Shown here piece after piece: positions 30,846-41,142 of a stretch of 46,589 bases of DNA. This DNA is from Chara braunii (Eukaryota; Streptophyta; Charophyceae; Charales; Characeae). The position numbers and the translations under genes are program-made. Under the pieces are notes generated by a model, which saw only the letters and a list, made by a program, of their open reading frames with translations, searched no databases and had not been told where the DNA came from. The stretch's first letter is position 1. Each line of letters opens with the position of its first letter. The stretch covers positions 526,951 through 573,539 of the forward strand of contig BFEA01000465.1 in the NCBI GenBank assembly GCA_003427395.1, given 5' to 3'.

Positions 30846-30890
30846 GTTGAAAGTTGCGCTTTTGACAAGTTAGTAGTGCAGTGAAGAGTA

Positions 30891-31384
30891 AGTTGGGGGA
30901 AATGCACTACAACTAATCAAGAAATCCTCCTCACGAGTTGGAGTACTGGAGCAATAATCAATAGTCTTATTGGGTAATTAAGTTAAAGAATCAGTTAGAC
31001 AGGTTAGTGGTCCACATAAGGAATGAATAATCTTATTTCGCGAGTATACTAAAAAATTCAATATTCATTGATCCTGTGGAGGAGATAATCCATAATGGGG
31101 ATTAACAAAGAATAATACCGAGTCTTTGGACTTGTTTGTCACTTCACACCAAGTAGAATCCTGCTTATTTGAATAAATAAACAAACAAACAAACAAATAA
31201 ATAAATAAATAAATAATTGAATGTTTACCGAGTCACTAGTAGTAGACTTAAAGCACCTCGTTAGATTAGTGAAATATAACGTTTCAAGCATCCAAAATTG
31301 CTTGTCGTGAATGTAACTGACAGAGTATCTTCGGACGGGGAACGTGAATCCGTCAGAAATATGCTGTCAGTTACGGTTGCCGGT
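30891..31384. other. AT-rich flank with AAAC/AAAT microsatellite
   Basis: A (CAAA)n(TAAA)n microsatellite lies at 31168-31216. TGTAACTGACAG (31312) is inverted as CTGTCAGTTAC (31363), a weak foldback. No gene is seen. Confidence 0.5.
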
Positions 31385-33990
31385 CGGGAGATCAGAGTGT
31401 GGTATTAAACAGCAGGATGTCGATAAAGATTGTAAAGGGATTACGTGGTATGAAAGGATGTGGAGATAGGTTGCAGAGGCAGTATAATAGGTTGAGGAGG
31501 AAGAGAGGGAAGGTGTCGAAGGGATGGGAATGCAATGAGAATGAAAGTGGGGGGTGATGTAGAGGGCTGCTCTATCAAGAACAGTCAGCAGGTGAGAAGA
31601 CCATGAGGGGGAAGCAAGGAAGAGGATGGATGGGGAGGGATGGGTGGACAATGAGGGAGGTCACTAGTGCGAAGGACCGCGAAAGAAGTAGCAAGAATAA
31701 AGGCGGTAAAAAGTAGCGAGAATGAATGTGCGTGCGGTAACGGGAGTGCCGTAACGAGGCAGCGAGGGAAGTAGCGAGAGTGAAAGCGGAAGGGATAAGG
31801 GAATGAGGATGGGTGGGGAGGCTGTCTTAATATGGTCACTAGCCTGGTGGACAGCGATAGAGAAGGCAAAAATGAAGGCGAGTAGGGGTAACGGGAGAAA
31901 AGGGTTACCACTCATGTGGGGGGTGGGATGGGATAGTTAGATTGATCAGAAAAGCAATTTAGCGGAGATCAAGGGTAAGATGGCCAGCAGACGGGAGTGG
32001 CTGGAAGGTGGCGGGTGGATGGCGCGGTTGGGGAAGGATACTTGGATTGGTCGGGAGGGCATTCTAGTAGAGGTCAAGGTTGGGATGGGCAGCGAAAGGG
32101 AGCAGCGGGGAGATATCGGCTTGAGGACGCTAATGGGAGTGGGGATAGACAACCAGGGAGAGAAATGGGGTGAAGTCGGGGGGAGACAGGATGAGGTTTG
32201 CGGTGGCAACTAAATGGTGGGGCAAAGGGGTATGAGGGTGGAGTGTGTCGACAAGAGAGGGCCGCGATGGTGAGGATGAAGGGATGGCGGAAGAGGTCTG
32301 ATATCACCCTTAATGGAAATGAACGAGGGGAAATTTGCGGAAGGGAGTAGGGAAAAATAGAAGAGGGCCGCGAGGAGATCGGGAGTGTAACATTGGGGCG
32401 GGGCGGGGAAGAAGAGAACGCGACTTCAAGAAGAGAGACGGGGTGAATTATCGTCTGGTTAGAGGAGTCTAGACGGAAGAGTGGCAGCGGAAGGGAGTGA
32501 GGACAGGAAGACTACCGTCGGGGAGGGGTAGGGGGGGTTCTAGGATGGTTGGGTTGGTCGATGGGGGGAGAAATGCAGGGGATGGCAGCAAAAGTAAGGA
32601 TAGAGAGACAAGGGGTTGGAGAAGAAGAGAGAGCGAAATCGAGGAATAGACAGGACCATGACGGGATGAGTTCGGCGTCCGGTTTTAAAGGAGACGAGGC
32701 GAGGGAACTCGCATCGGAAGGGAATAGCGGGGTCGACCAGCAAAGAGGGCATCAGGGAGGTGGCATCGGAAAGGAAAGAAGTGCCGGAGACGATCGTCAG
32801 AAAAGGCAACATGAAAAAGAGGTATCGGAAGAAGTGGGGAGATAATGGCGGCGTCACTGCGGGAGCAACAAGACAGCAGGGAGAAAAGGGAGATAATGGC
32901 GGCGTCACAACGGGAGCAACAAGACAGCGGCGAGAAAAAAAAAGAAAAAAAAAAAAGGTTGGTCGATTGAGGGGAGGGGCGCGGGAGATGGCGGCAGGGG
33001 TAGGGGTAGAGGGGGAGCCGGGTAAGATGGGGTTGGAGAGGAAGAGAACGCGAAGTCGAGGGAAAAGACAGGACAAAGACGGGACGAGTTTAGTGCATAG
33101 TTCAGCGGAGTTGAAACGGGAGAGATGGCATCGGAAGGGAGTAACGGGGACGGCCAGCAGAAGAGGCGGCGGGGAAAGGTAGCGGGGATTCGGGGAAAGT
33201 CGGGAAAATCGAGAAAATCGGGAGATGATAGCAATCCTCAGATCGGGGGGGGACTACAAAGCAGCAGTGCTGGCACAGATGGGATGACTACAGTGCGAGT
33301 GAGGGTGGACAATCAGAAAGAGGCAATGGGTGAAGTCGGGAGAGAGGACAAGCTAAAGAGTAGGAGACTACAGCGCGAGTAGGGATGGACAGAAAAACGT
33401 GATGGGATTACGAGGTCAATCGATTTGGGGAAACGGAAGGTTGAGGGGGACGACAACAAAATGGGGGCAGAGGGACATCCGGGTAACATGACGGGATGAG
33501 TTTTAACTAGCGTTCGGTTTCAACGGAGACGAGACGAGAGAAGTGGCATCGGAAGGGAGTAGCGGGGACGATCAACAGAAAGGCAATGGGAAAAGGTAAC
33601 TGGGAAAGTCTTGGAGAGTTGACAAGAGAGACGGGATGCATTAATTGTACGGTTTTCGCGGAGTCGAATCAGGAGAGTGGCATCGGAGGGGAGTAGCGGG
33701 GACGATGGACAGAAAGGGCTGCAGGAAAGGGTAAGGGGTATCGGGAGAAGTCGGGAGATGATCGCGTCGTCACAGCGGGAGGGGATGAATAGGAGGGGGC
33801 ACCAAGACCGCAGTATTGGCAAAGGTGGGGAACGTGAGGGGGGGACAGTGGAGGGAACAGTGGAGATGAACGGCATAGGAGAGGGCTGAAAGAGAGCGTG
33901 GGGGGATGTGTGAGAATACAGCGGAGATCAGAAAAGTAGGGGGGAGAATGAGTAGTAGCGGGTAGGTGCCAGAGAGGGGAAGGAACCAGT
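31385..33990 (+). repeat. purine-rich degenerate long-unit tandem array
   Basis: The plus strand is strongly purine-biased over 2.6 kb. From 32400 on, a composite unit recurs: GACGGGATGAGTT, CGGTTT, GGAGACGAGACGAG, then GTGGCATCGGAAGGGAGTAG, CGGGGACGATC and CAGAAAGGC. Copies lie near 32425-32510, 32657-32800, 33075-33170, 33489-33590 and 33628-33720, with spacing of roughly 140-430 bp. All the long minus-strand open frames here are S/P/L-rich pyrimidine translations without conserved motifs. Confidence 0.7.
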
Positions 33991-34359
33991 CTTGGGATGG
34001 GCCGGATGCTATTCGGGCACAGGGTCAGGATAGGTAAATTTTGCGTGGATTATGGGCTTGTGTTTTCAGTGTCTTATCAGGTTAGCGACGGATGAATGTG
34101 GTATGAGGGGAGGAAAAGGAGAGGATTTGTTTGCGTGCACGATACGTATGGATACGTGTATGATCAACGTGAATTGGAGGGAAAGCCTGGGGAAGGATGG
34201 ACGGGAGACATGAGCATTATTAGGGAAGAATGAACGGGAATCGTAGGCATTATTAGAGAGAGGGGAGTGGTTAGTAGCGTCGTGAGGTATTCTGGACTCA
34301 CCCGAAGCTCTCTCTGACTAAAAAACAGGAATCGTAGGCATTATTAGAGAGGATCCTCT

Positions 34360-34378
34360 AGATGTGTATAAGAGACAG
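34360..34378 (-). other. Tn5/Nextera mosaic-end adapter remnant
   Basis: AGATGTGTATAAGAGACAG is the exact 19-bp Tn5 mosaic end used in Nextera libraries. It is preceded by TCT, the end of the opposing adapter half. Confidence 0.95.
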
Positions 34379-34497
34379 GGATACGTATGGATACGTGTAT
34401 GATCAACGTGAATTGGAGGGAAAGCCTGGGGAAGGATGGACGGGAGACATGAGCATTATTAGGGAAGAATGAACGGGAATCGTAGGCATTATTAGAG

Positions 34498-34535
34498 CTG
34501 TCTCTTATACACATCTAGATGTGTATAAGAGACAG
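34498..34535. other. full Nextera mate-pair junction adapter
   Basis: CTGTCTCTTATACACATCT is directly followed by its reverse complement, forming the 38-bp palindrome made when tagmented fragments are circularised for mate-pair libraries. Confidence 0.97.
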
Positions 34536-34670
34536 ATTAGGGAAGAATGAACGGGAATCGTAGGCATTATTAGAGAGAGGGGAGTGGTTAGTAGCGTCGT
34601 GAGGTATTCTGGACTCACCCGAAGCTCTCTCTGACTAAAAAACAGGAATCGTAGGCATTATTAGAGAGGA

Positions 34671-34820
34671 TCCCACAAGCAAAGAGGATATAGGATCGAA
34701 TGCCTGAATCTGGACGTGTTTGTCGAGAGGTGCAGGAAATAGAGATTGGACTGCTTTCCTGCATCTCTGCATGAAACACGTCCACATTCAGGCATTCGGA
34801 TCCTCTTTTTGCTAATGGGA
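34671..34820. mobile_element. foldback MITE, ~60-bp arms
   Basis: The left arm TCCCACAAGCAAAGAGGAT, then CGAATGCCTGAATCTGGACG and TGTTT, is mirrored on the right by AAACACGTCCA, CATTCAGGCATTCGGATCC and TCTTTTTGCTAATGGGA. A second inner stem pairs AGAGGTGCAGGAAA with TTTCCTGCATCTCT. About 150 bp, non-coding. Confidence 0.8.
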
Positions 34821-37374
34821 CCTCGGCCCTGATGATTTACGTTGTCTGGATCCGGTTAAGTTGACAGCACTCAAAGGGAAGTTTCAAAAGGCCATGAAGT
34901 ACGGGAGCAGAACTGAGGGCCCAAGTCTGACTATCGGTGGAAACATTTTTTGATTCCTTGCACTGCGCGGCTAGAAAGTGTGGCTGTTGGATGGGAGGGA
35001 AAAGGATAAAGAAAATCAGACCGAGGCAGTGGGAGGGCGAGGGAATTGGCCATGAGCATAGAAAAAAAGAGGACGCGACAATGATACAAGAAGCGTGAGG
35101 CAGTGACTGTAATTGTAATTCACGGCCACCCGACCGTCACCCTGCCTTCCTAAGCAGCCGTTTCAGCAACTCGCTCGCAAAGACAGGCGATCCAACCCTC
35201 CAAACCACCGCAATAATCTCTGCCTCTGCATCACAGAACGGACGAACGGACATAATTTTCTTATTTCAGGAATCGCCTTGGCCTTGGCATGCACATGCCG
35301 TCTGATGCCAAAAGAGAGAGACAAGGGAAGGAGAGAGGTTATTCTGAAGTTGCACGCTCTGTTCGCATTTAAGAACTTCCTCTCGGTTGAGGGTATAGAG
35401 AGCGGCGTGCTAGCAAGCTGACAAGGGTTGGGGGAACCCAGGTCTGGAAGTTAGCCGGAAGAGGGCCCGCTTTGCGGGAAAGCTCTGGGAACCTGGCCGC
35501 ACCTTCGTATCCCAGGACTAGCTGTCGCCAAGAGTATGAATCCCCCTGTCGACACCAGCGACAATTAAATTGTGGGTGCCATGTGGCGTGGGCCGTGGAC
35601 GAAGGTAACAACGTCAGGTCAGTGTAGGGAAGAATCAGGGGAGGGGAGGAAAATCAATCAATTAAAACAAACCTGCTTCCCCCTACGTGGCATGCTCTAG
35701 TTGGGTTGTACAAGTGAATCGGATGGGTCCGTCGCAGGGTGTTTCACACGTTCGCTTTGCAGTACATGCTGTCGCCGTCTGCGATCAGGAACGGTGGTAG
35801 CACACTGCGGCGGACCGACGAGGGGGATCGAGCACGGGCAGCTGCCCGCGCTCGCGTTGGCCGAGGCAAACGCTGACCCCATACAAGTTTAAATGGGACT
35901 CGCCCCAGTACTTGCCTCCGTCGGAGGGCAAACTCAGAGATCGTGATTGCCAACTGATTGTTCAAATGCAGCTGATTAGGGCCGAGTTGCGGAGAGGTCA
36001 GCCGCTGTGTGGAAACGTGGGCGACTGATCTTCCCGGTTGTTGGCCGTTCGTCGTAGAGAAAAACCAATCCCTGACCGGTATTATCCGATCATGATGGGG
36101 GAGGGGAGGGAAGAGTTGGATGATCCCCACGAATACACGTGGCGCCGGGATCGTGAAGGGTCGGGGAAGGGAGAGAAATCCAAATCACTCAAATGCATCC
36201 ATGCAGACGGTCAATACCCAGTGTTCCCCAGAGTTGCGCCTATGTCCAAACATCTATTCGTTCGTCTATCTTGGACGGTGAGACATTGAGCATCCATAGA
36301 GTCTCGTAGCACTCAGCATGCATACAGCGCAATACCCATACCTTGGGATATTGCACACATCACACTTGGACAAGCAGCAATGGAGATAAAAACGAATCCC
36401 TCAGTATTCAAAATTTTACACGGCTGGCCTCCATCTGGCGCAGCCCTCAATCAGTCCGAACCTCCACCAACCATAGCCACAAAGCCCTGCCGCTGGCGGC
36501 GTTCAATCTCCAGCACCGCTCCGTCACTCCGACTTTCTTAACCCAAGTCCACCGCTAAGTCCGTCCCATGCCGTCACTCCTCCCGTCACTGAGCACGTCA
36601 AGGCTGTTCGATGACGAGAACTTTGTGCATATCTCAGGCAGCATTGCAGCCAAGATCAAAGAGAGGGAGAGGAAGAGACTGGGAGAATTTATAGTGCGGA
36701 AGGCGGCGGGGTGCCAGCGTGAGGTGCAGGTAGTGAGGGGTGTAGAATAGCAGGACATAAGAAAGACAGAGATTCTAGGAGGATCGAAAGGGGCGAGCTG
36801 GACGATCTGTGTAATAGGGGCGGTTTAAGTGATGCGCGCTTTCCGTTTTCACCACATTGATCCGACCATCCCAACTAGACAGCCAAAGCCAATCACTTGC
36901 AGTGATAGGTAAGGAGAGGATCGGGCATCGCCTGCGGGAAGACGAAGAGGCATGCAAAAAGGGAGCGCGCAGCAAGAAGGGAAGATGGCTCGCAGATGCA
37001 AAGCAGGGAGCAGGTTTACATGGCATGCGAGACATTTGAAAAACAGCTCGCACGCGTTATTAAGCAAGAATTTTAAATTTCTGCCTACACTAATTCCTAA
37101 CTGTTTCTTGGATTTTTCGGCGCCGTCGCTAACCGTCTGCGCGGAGAAGTCATCAGAGGCAGTTCTGAAAGATACAAGTTTCTTTTCCGTCTCCCACTCT
37201 GGAGAAGAAGGAAAATTAGACCCTGCTTTTCTCGATCAACCAGAATCCATACTTTTAGAGGCTTACTTTGGATTATTCCCCCGTAAGGGTACAGAAAGGC
37301 GCTTAGTACAAATCCTGGCTTATCACATCAGTGTCCATGAACATCGTTAATAGAGCACCAGCGGGAACCAACCC
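34821..37374. other. no gene seen
   Basis: 2.5 kb without a recognisable protein, RNA or repeat. The 60-codon frame at 36568-36750 (including SIAAKIKERERKR) and the frame ending at 37350 are open but match nothing I know. Short GC-rich hairpins lie near 35440-35500. Confidence 0.4.
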
Positions 37375-37411
37375 CTCCCCCCCCCCCCCCCCAGCCCCCC
37401 CCACTCTTCGA
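37375..37411 (+). repeat. C homopolymer tract
   Basis: An almost uninterrupted C run, broken by AG and a T. The proline-rich frame across it is not a gene. Confidence 0.8.
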
Positions 37412-37540
37412 GTTGTGTACAGCGAACATAGCAAAACATATGCACACCATAATCACTACCTCACCCTTCCCCAACCGTGTCAACAAACGAACTATGGGCT
37501 GCGCCCTTGTCCTGACGGTAAGTCTATATAAATTCATGTT

Positions 37541-38295
37541 GGGAAGGGGTTATGTTTGGGGGAATAAGGTGGGGCCGTACGTATCGAAGGCCTCTCTTTT
37601 TTTTACCTTCCTTGCCCCAAAATTTAAATTTCCACTACGCGAACGCTTGAGCCGGGGGACATCAACGTTACACCCGGGCAAGTTAACTGGAAGCATCATC
37701 CAGCTTGGTTTACAGGCGGTACACGTGCAGGTCTGTTTCCATAGACCCCACTGCTCTTCTTCTTCTTCTTTTTTTTTTTTTTTTTTTTCCAAGTCCATGG
37801 TGTTGTAGCATTCTGCCTTCCTACTCCACCCTCTTCCTAATCTAACCAAACTCCCTGTCTATTTTTTTAACTAGTATCCCTCCTTACACAACATTACATC
37901 CTGTTCCCTGCTCAAAAAATAAAATAAACATAAAAATAAAATAAGATTACATCCTGACTATTCTATCATTACGAACCTTCCTACTGAAATTATACTAGTT
38001 CTCCCCAAGTAACCCCCTACCAATGTACAGATGCTCCCTATGCCTATCTGTCCTAAAATGGGGCGTGGCACCCCACTTCCAGGGGGCTAAACTCGTAGTC
38101 CCACTCCGAAATAAAACGACCCCTGTTCCAGAGGACTGGAAATCTAGTCGCACAACAACGTTAGTATACCTTCATGATGGCAGGGGGTTATGTTTTGGGG
38201 GAATAAGATTTTTTTCCTTTTTCTTTGCCTCAAATCCAATATTTCATTACTTCAACATTTGAGCCCGGGGACGTCAACATTTTTTACACCCGGCG
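37541..38295 (+). repeat. diverged direct-repeat pair ~640 bp apart
   Basis: GGGGTTATGTTTGGGGGAATAAG (37545) recurs as GGGGTTATGTTTTGGGGGAATAAG (38184). Each is followed about 100 bp later by TTGAGCC(C/G)GGGGAC(A/G)TCAAC and ACACCCGG, at 37650-37676 and 38260-38293. They could be remnants of flanking repeats of an element, but no element core is identified. Confidence 0.5.
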
Positions 38296-39667
38296 GCGCC
38301 GAGTCCCACTAGCATTGCTCCTGTTCCGGTTTTCAGAACTATGCGGCACATTGTGACGGCGGGCGGCGTTGTGCAGCCGCCTTATTTTCTCCGGGGGCCA
38401 AATAAAATATTCCAGCAATACAGTTCTTCCACATGGAAGCTGCCCCCGTCGTCGCCGGTTATGGGGTATGAATTAATGGGCCCAGCTGCACTCAGTGCGG
38501 CATTCGCAAAAGACAAAACATATGGAAGGTGCATCCTTCCATGTTCTTGCAGAAAGTTGGTTGTCGAATGCCACCTTTGGAGAGCAGTGCGGAGAGGCGT
38601 CATGGTGAAGGCTTTCCTTTGTCGAACAGACCGTGGCCATCTGGTGATGCAGGGTTTTGCTACCATAACTCTAGCCTCGACACTTGGAAGGTATTTACTC
38701 AGAAACGTTTTCTTCCTTTTTGTTGCCCTCTCCCTTTTTGTTTTTGGTACATCACCTCCGTATCTGAAACGGGACTGGTGGTCCCCCTCTCTAGCGTGAT
38801 GTGTACCCCTCCAGAGAGGAGGACTCACAGACCATGTTCTACGAAAGAAGGTGAACATGTGCAGCCAATGGGGAAGCACCAAGTTCACCGCCTGCCTCAA
38901 TATGCCAACGTAAAAATGAAGAGAATGGCCTTGCCTTATGCCAACCGTGGGCCCCTTACGTTAACGTGCCGTGACTTTTGGGGTCTGCCGTTGATAAAGT
39001 CTCATCAAGGGCTCTTTGTCATGTTTACGGCCCCCGGAAGTTGCAGTGAGGGGCCTGCAGCAGATGTATGGGCCTCAAAGAGAAAGCAGACTGATAATGA
39101 ATGTGTGCATGCTTTAGCTTTCTGGGTTCAGTCTTCTTTTCAAGGTGTACTAGTGGAATTTTGCCCGTTTATGTGTCTCTGCCTCTGTACAGAAAATGGT
39201 CCTTGGGGATTTGCGTCATACTCTGAGTGATACAATATTTCCATTATGGGAGGACTTTGTAGAGGGACTGGGAACCAAGTCCCACTTTACGCTGGTTTTT
39301 AATGTCCGACCATTGATCTTGGTGATCTGCTGTAAGCAATTGAGATTGTTTCCCCCCACCCTTCCGCTTGGACGGCGGAGGGCTGTACTGCGCTCTGCTG
39401 CGGTGTAACTCAGAGGCAACACCGGAAGGGTCGAGTAAGCAAGTTTGCCCTTGTCTCCTCCGTGACCCACGGAAGTTTTTTTTTTATTTTTTTATAGGGA
39501 ATATGTGCTCTGATCTATTCGTGGGGTCTGATCCGATGGACCGCAGATTACAACGGAGGTTAGAGAAAAATATATGGCTGATATTAGATTGCTTTGGCTT
39601 TGAGAGATCGATCATCAAAAGCTCCGTAAAAAAAAAAGAGAATTCATAATGGCTTTGTCCAGCTGTC
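38296..39667. other. no gene seen; one small foldback
   Basis: GGCATTCG (38499-38506) and CGAATGCC (38565-38572) enclose an ATGGAAGG/CCTTCCAT hairpin. The 233-codon plus-strand frame starting at 38529 overlaps this foldback, is low in conserved features and is not supported as a gene. T runs lie near 39477-39495. Confidence 0.4.
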
Positions 39668-39890
39668 AACCACCAGTACTTGGCCCAGCTATCGGCCGTG
39701 GGCCTTAGCCGTTAATGCACCGCTAGTGATGCGCTTCGGGGTACCGGACCACACTGTCAGGGTACCCGACCACAAAGGCTGGAGGCGCCAGCCAACACCA
39801 AAAAAATTGGTGTGCTGGCGCTTCGGCGAAACTTGGCGCGCAGGACAATTCGAGGCTCGGCATCGATAGCTGGGCCAAGTACTGGTGGTT
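39668..39890. mobile_element. foldback element with 27-bp perfect terminal inverted repeats
   Basis: The arms 39668-39694 (AACCACCAGTACTTGGCCCA...) and 39864-39890 are perfectly complementary over 27 bp. Inside, GGCGCCAGCCAACACCAA pairs with TTGGTGTGCTGGCGC (39786-39822) and GGGTACC.GACCACA occurs twice. A run of 10 A follows the right end. The element is 223 bp and non-coding. Confidence 0.8.
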
Positions 39891-39892
39891 AA

Positions 39893-40249
39893 AAAAAAAA
39901 CTGGTCTTATGCGAGAGGCCCAGAAAGGACTTGGCCCGGGGCTCGTATCTCTCTTGGTAGGCCAGGACAACCGGACTGTTCTGCCGTTTCTTGCATTGTT
40001 GATGTGATTGGCACTGGGGCTGATGATAAACCTGAGCTCTTTGTGTCAAGAAAAGGGACGTCGTTCTCAACTGCACGGAGCAAATGCTCACAGCGACTCC
40101 AGGAAGTCACTTGTATCCAAGAAGATCCTAGTACCCTCTTCACCGGAATTGAACGACCGGTCATTATTGCAGCATCTGGTCTAACAGTTGACCCAAATAC
40201 AGCTGTAATATCCTGGTGTTTAGATCCTTGTAACTTCCTACCCTCTTAA
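39893..40249 (+). other. open frame of unknown meaning right of the foldback
   Basis: A 118-codon frame without an ATG start includes SCIVDVIGTGADDKPELFV and FTGIERPVIIAASGLTVD before a TAA. The composition is protein-like and hydrophilic, but no family is recognised. It could be a gene or transposon exon remnant; part of it is repeated downstream. Confidence 0.2.
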
Positions 40250-40336
40250 TCGGGAAAGAACTTGAACGACCGGTCATTATTGCGGCATCTGGTCTACAAG
40301 TTCACCCAAATACAGCTGTAATGTCCTGGTGTTTTG
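40149..40336 (+). repeat. ~115-bp-spaced tandem duplication
   Basis: TGAACGACCGGTCATTATTG, C(A/G)GCATCTGGTCTA and CCCAAATACAGCTGTAAT, TCCTGGTGTTT occur at 40149-40222 and 40263-40336. Confidence 0.85.
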
Positions 40337-40942
40337 TTTGGGGGTGAAGATGGTAGTGTGAGTAGTGTGAGTATATGCTCGAGATGATGCGAAAATGATT
40401 TGTGGGATTGACAAACCTCTGGATCCTTCATCTCAATAGTGCAACGGCTGGGTCATTATGAAGCCATCTAGCCACTACTGCAGCTTATGTACATTCATGA
40501 TGACGGAGCTTAGCGGCAGTGACCCTGTATGCTGGAAGCTTTTTCTTGTCTTTTGTGCTGGCATTTTCTACGCGGGTGAACAGTCGACAGTTTGGTGGCC
40601 TTCAGCGTAGACCGTGAAAGGGGGTCAGTATAGCCGTGTTCCTTCGCTGAGAATCATTACTGCACGTGACCCCTTATGGCAAGAGTCGTTACATGGCTTA
40701 CTTTGGTTAAGTATGCTGCAGTTGTGCTCAATAGAAAAAGGGGCCATGGCCCTGTCATGAGGATGTAGCTTATGTGTCGACTACGAACGGGTTCCTGCAA
40801 TCCGGTCTGGGAATCACACAGCTGCACTGTGGCCACGTACAAGATTACTTGAATCATAAAGTAAACCCCTGGTATCGGTAGTGGGGCACGGCCCCGGGAG
40901 GACCAAGCCTCTTTCCTGACTATAATCTTCCACGACACAATG
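40337..40942. other. no gene seen
   Basis: Unique-looking sequence with no recognisable feature. Confidence 0.4.
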
Positions 40943-41142
40943 CACGCTCATCACCGTCCGGGCCGCGAAGGAGTCATGATGAGGGTTGTTGCAAGGCGAA
41001 AGTCGTGCATCGACTTGAGCGTGCACATTCCAAGACGAAACATTCCAAGATGTACGCGCTCATCACAGTCCGGGACGCGAAAGAGTCATGATGAGGGTTG
41101 TTGCAAGGCGAAAGTCATGCATCGACTTCAGCCTCGACGTTC
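40943..41142 (+). repeat. ~110-bp tandem duplication
   Basis: GCTCATCAC(C/A)GTCCGGG, GAGTCATGATGAGGGTTGTT and GCAAGGCGAAAGTC(G/A)TGCATCGACTT occur twice, starting near 40946 and 41059. Confidence 0.85.

Larger units (their letters stand above)
24695..30890 (-). mobile_element. LINE (L1-like) retrotransposon, near full length, ORF2 dead
   Basis: Read on the minus strand, the element has a short 5' region, ORF1, ORF2 and a 3' end followed by an oligo(A) tail (a 33-T run at 24695-24727 on the plus strand). Gene order (zinc-knuckle ORF1, APE-type endonuclease, reverse transcriptase, C-terminal zinc-binding motif) is that of L1-clade plant LINEs. The 5' boundary is approximate; no target-site duplication could be matched between the two flanks. 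One N is present at 25277. It is longer than most dispersed plant LINE copies, which are usually 5'-truncated. Confidence 0.85.
34141..34676 (+). repeat. adapter-mediated false duplication (assembly artefact)
   Basis: Sequence 34141-34258 is repeated exactly at 34380-34497, and 34219-34356 is repeated at 34536-34673. The copies are joined by Tn5 mosaic-end adapter at 34360-34378 and 34498-34535. The duplications are therefore library chimeras, not genome structure; the real locus probably runs from 34356 straight into about 34673. Confidence 0.92.

Noticed and set aside
31385-33900. Numerous long minus-strand frames rich in Ser, Pro and Leu
   Set aside because: They are translations of pyrimidine-rich repeat DNA and contain no conserved motifs.
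38529-39230. 233-codon plus-strand open frame
   Set aside because: Its start lies in a small foldback, composition is not protein-like throughout, and no family is recognised.
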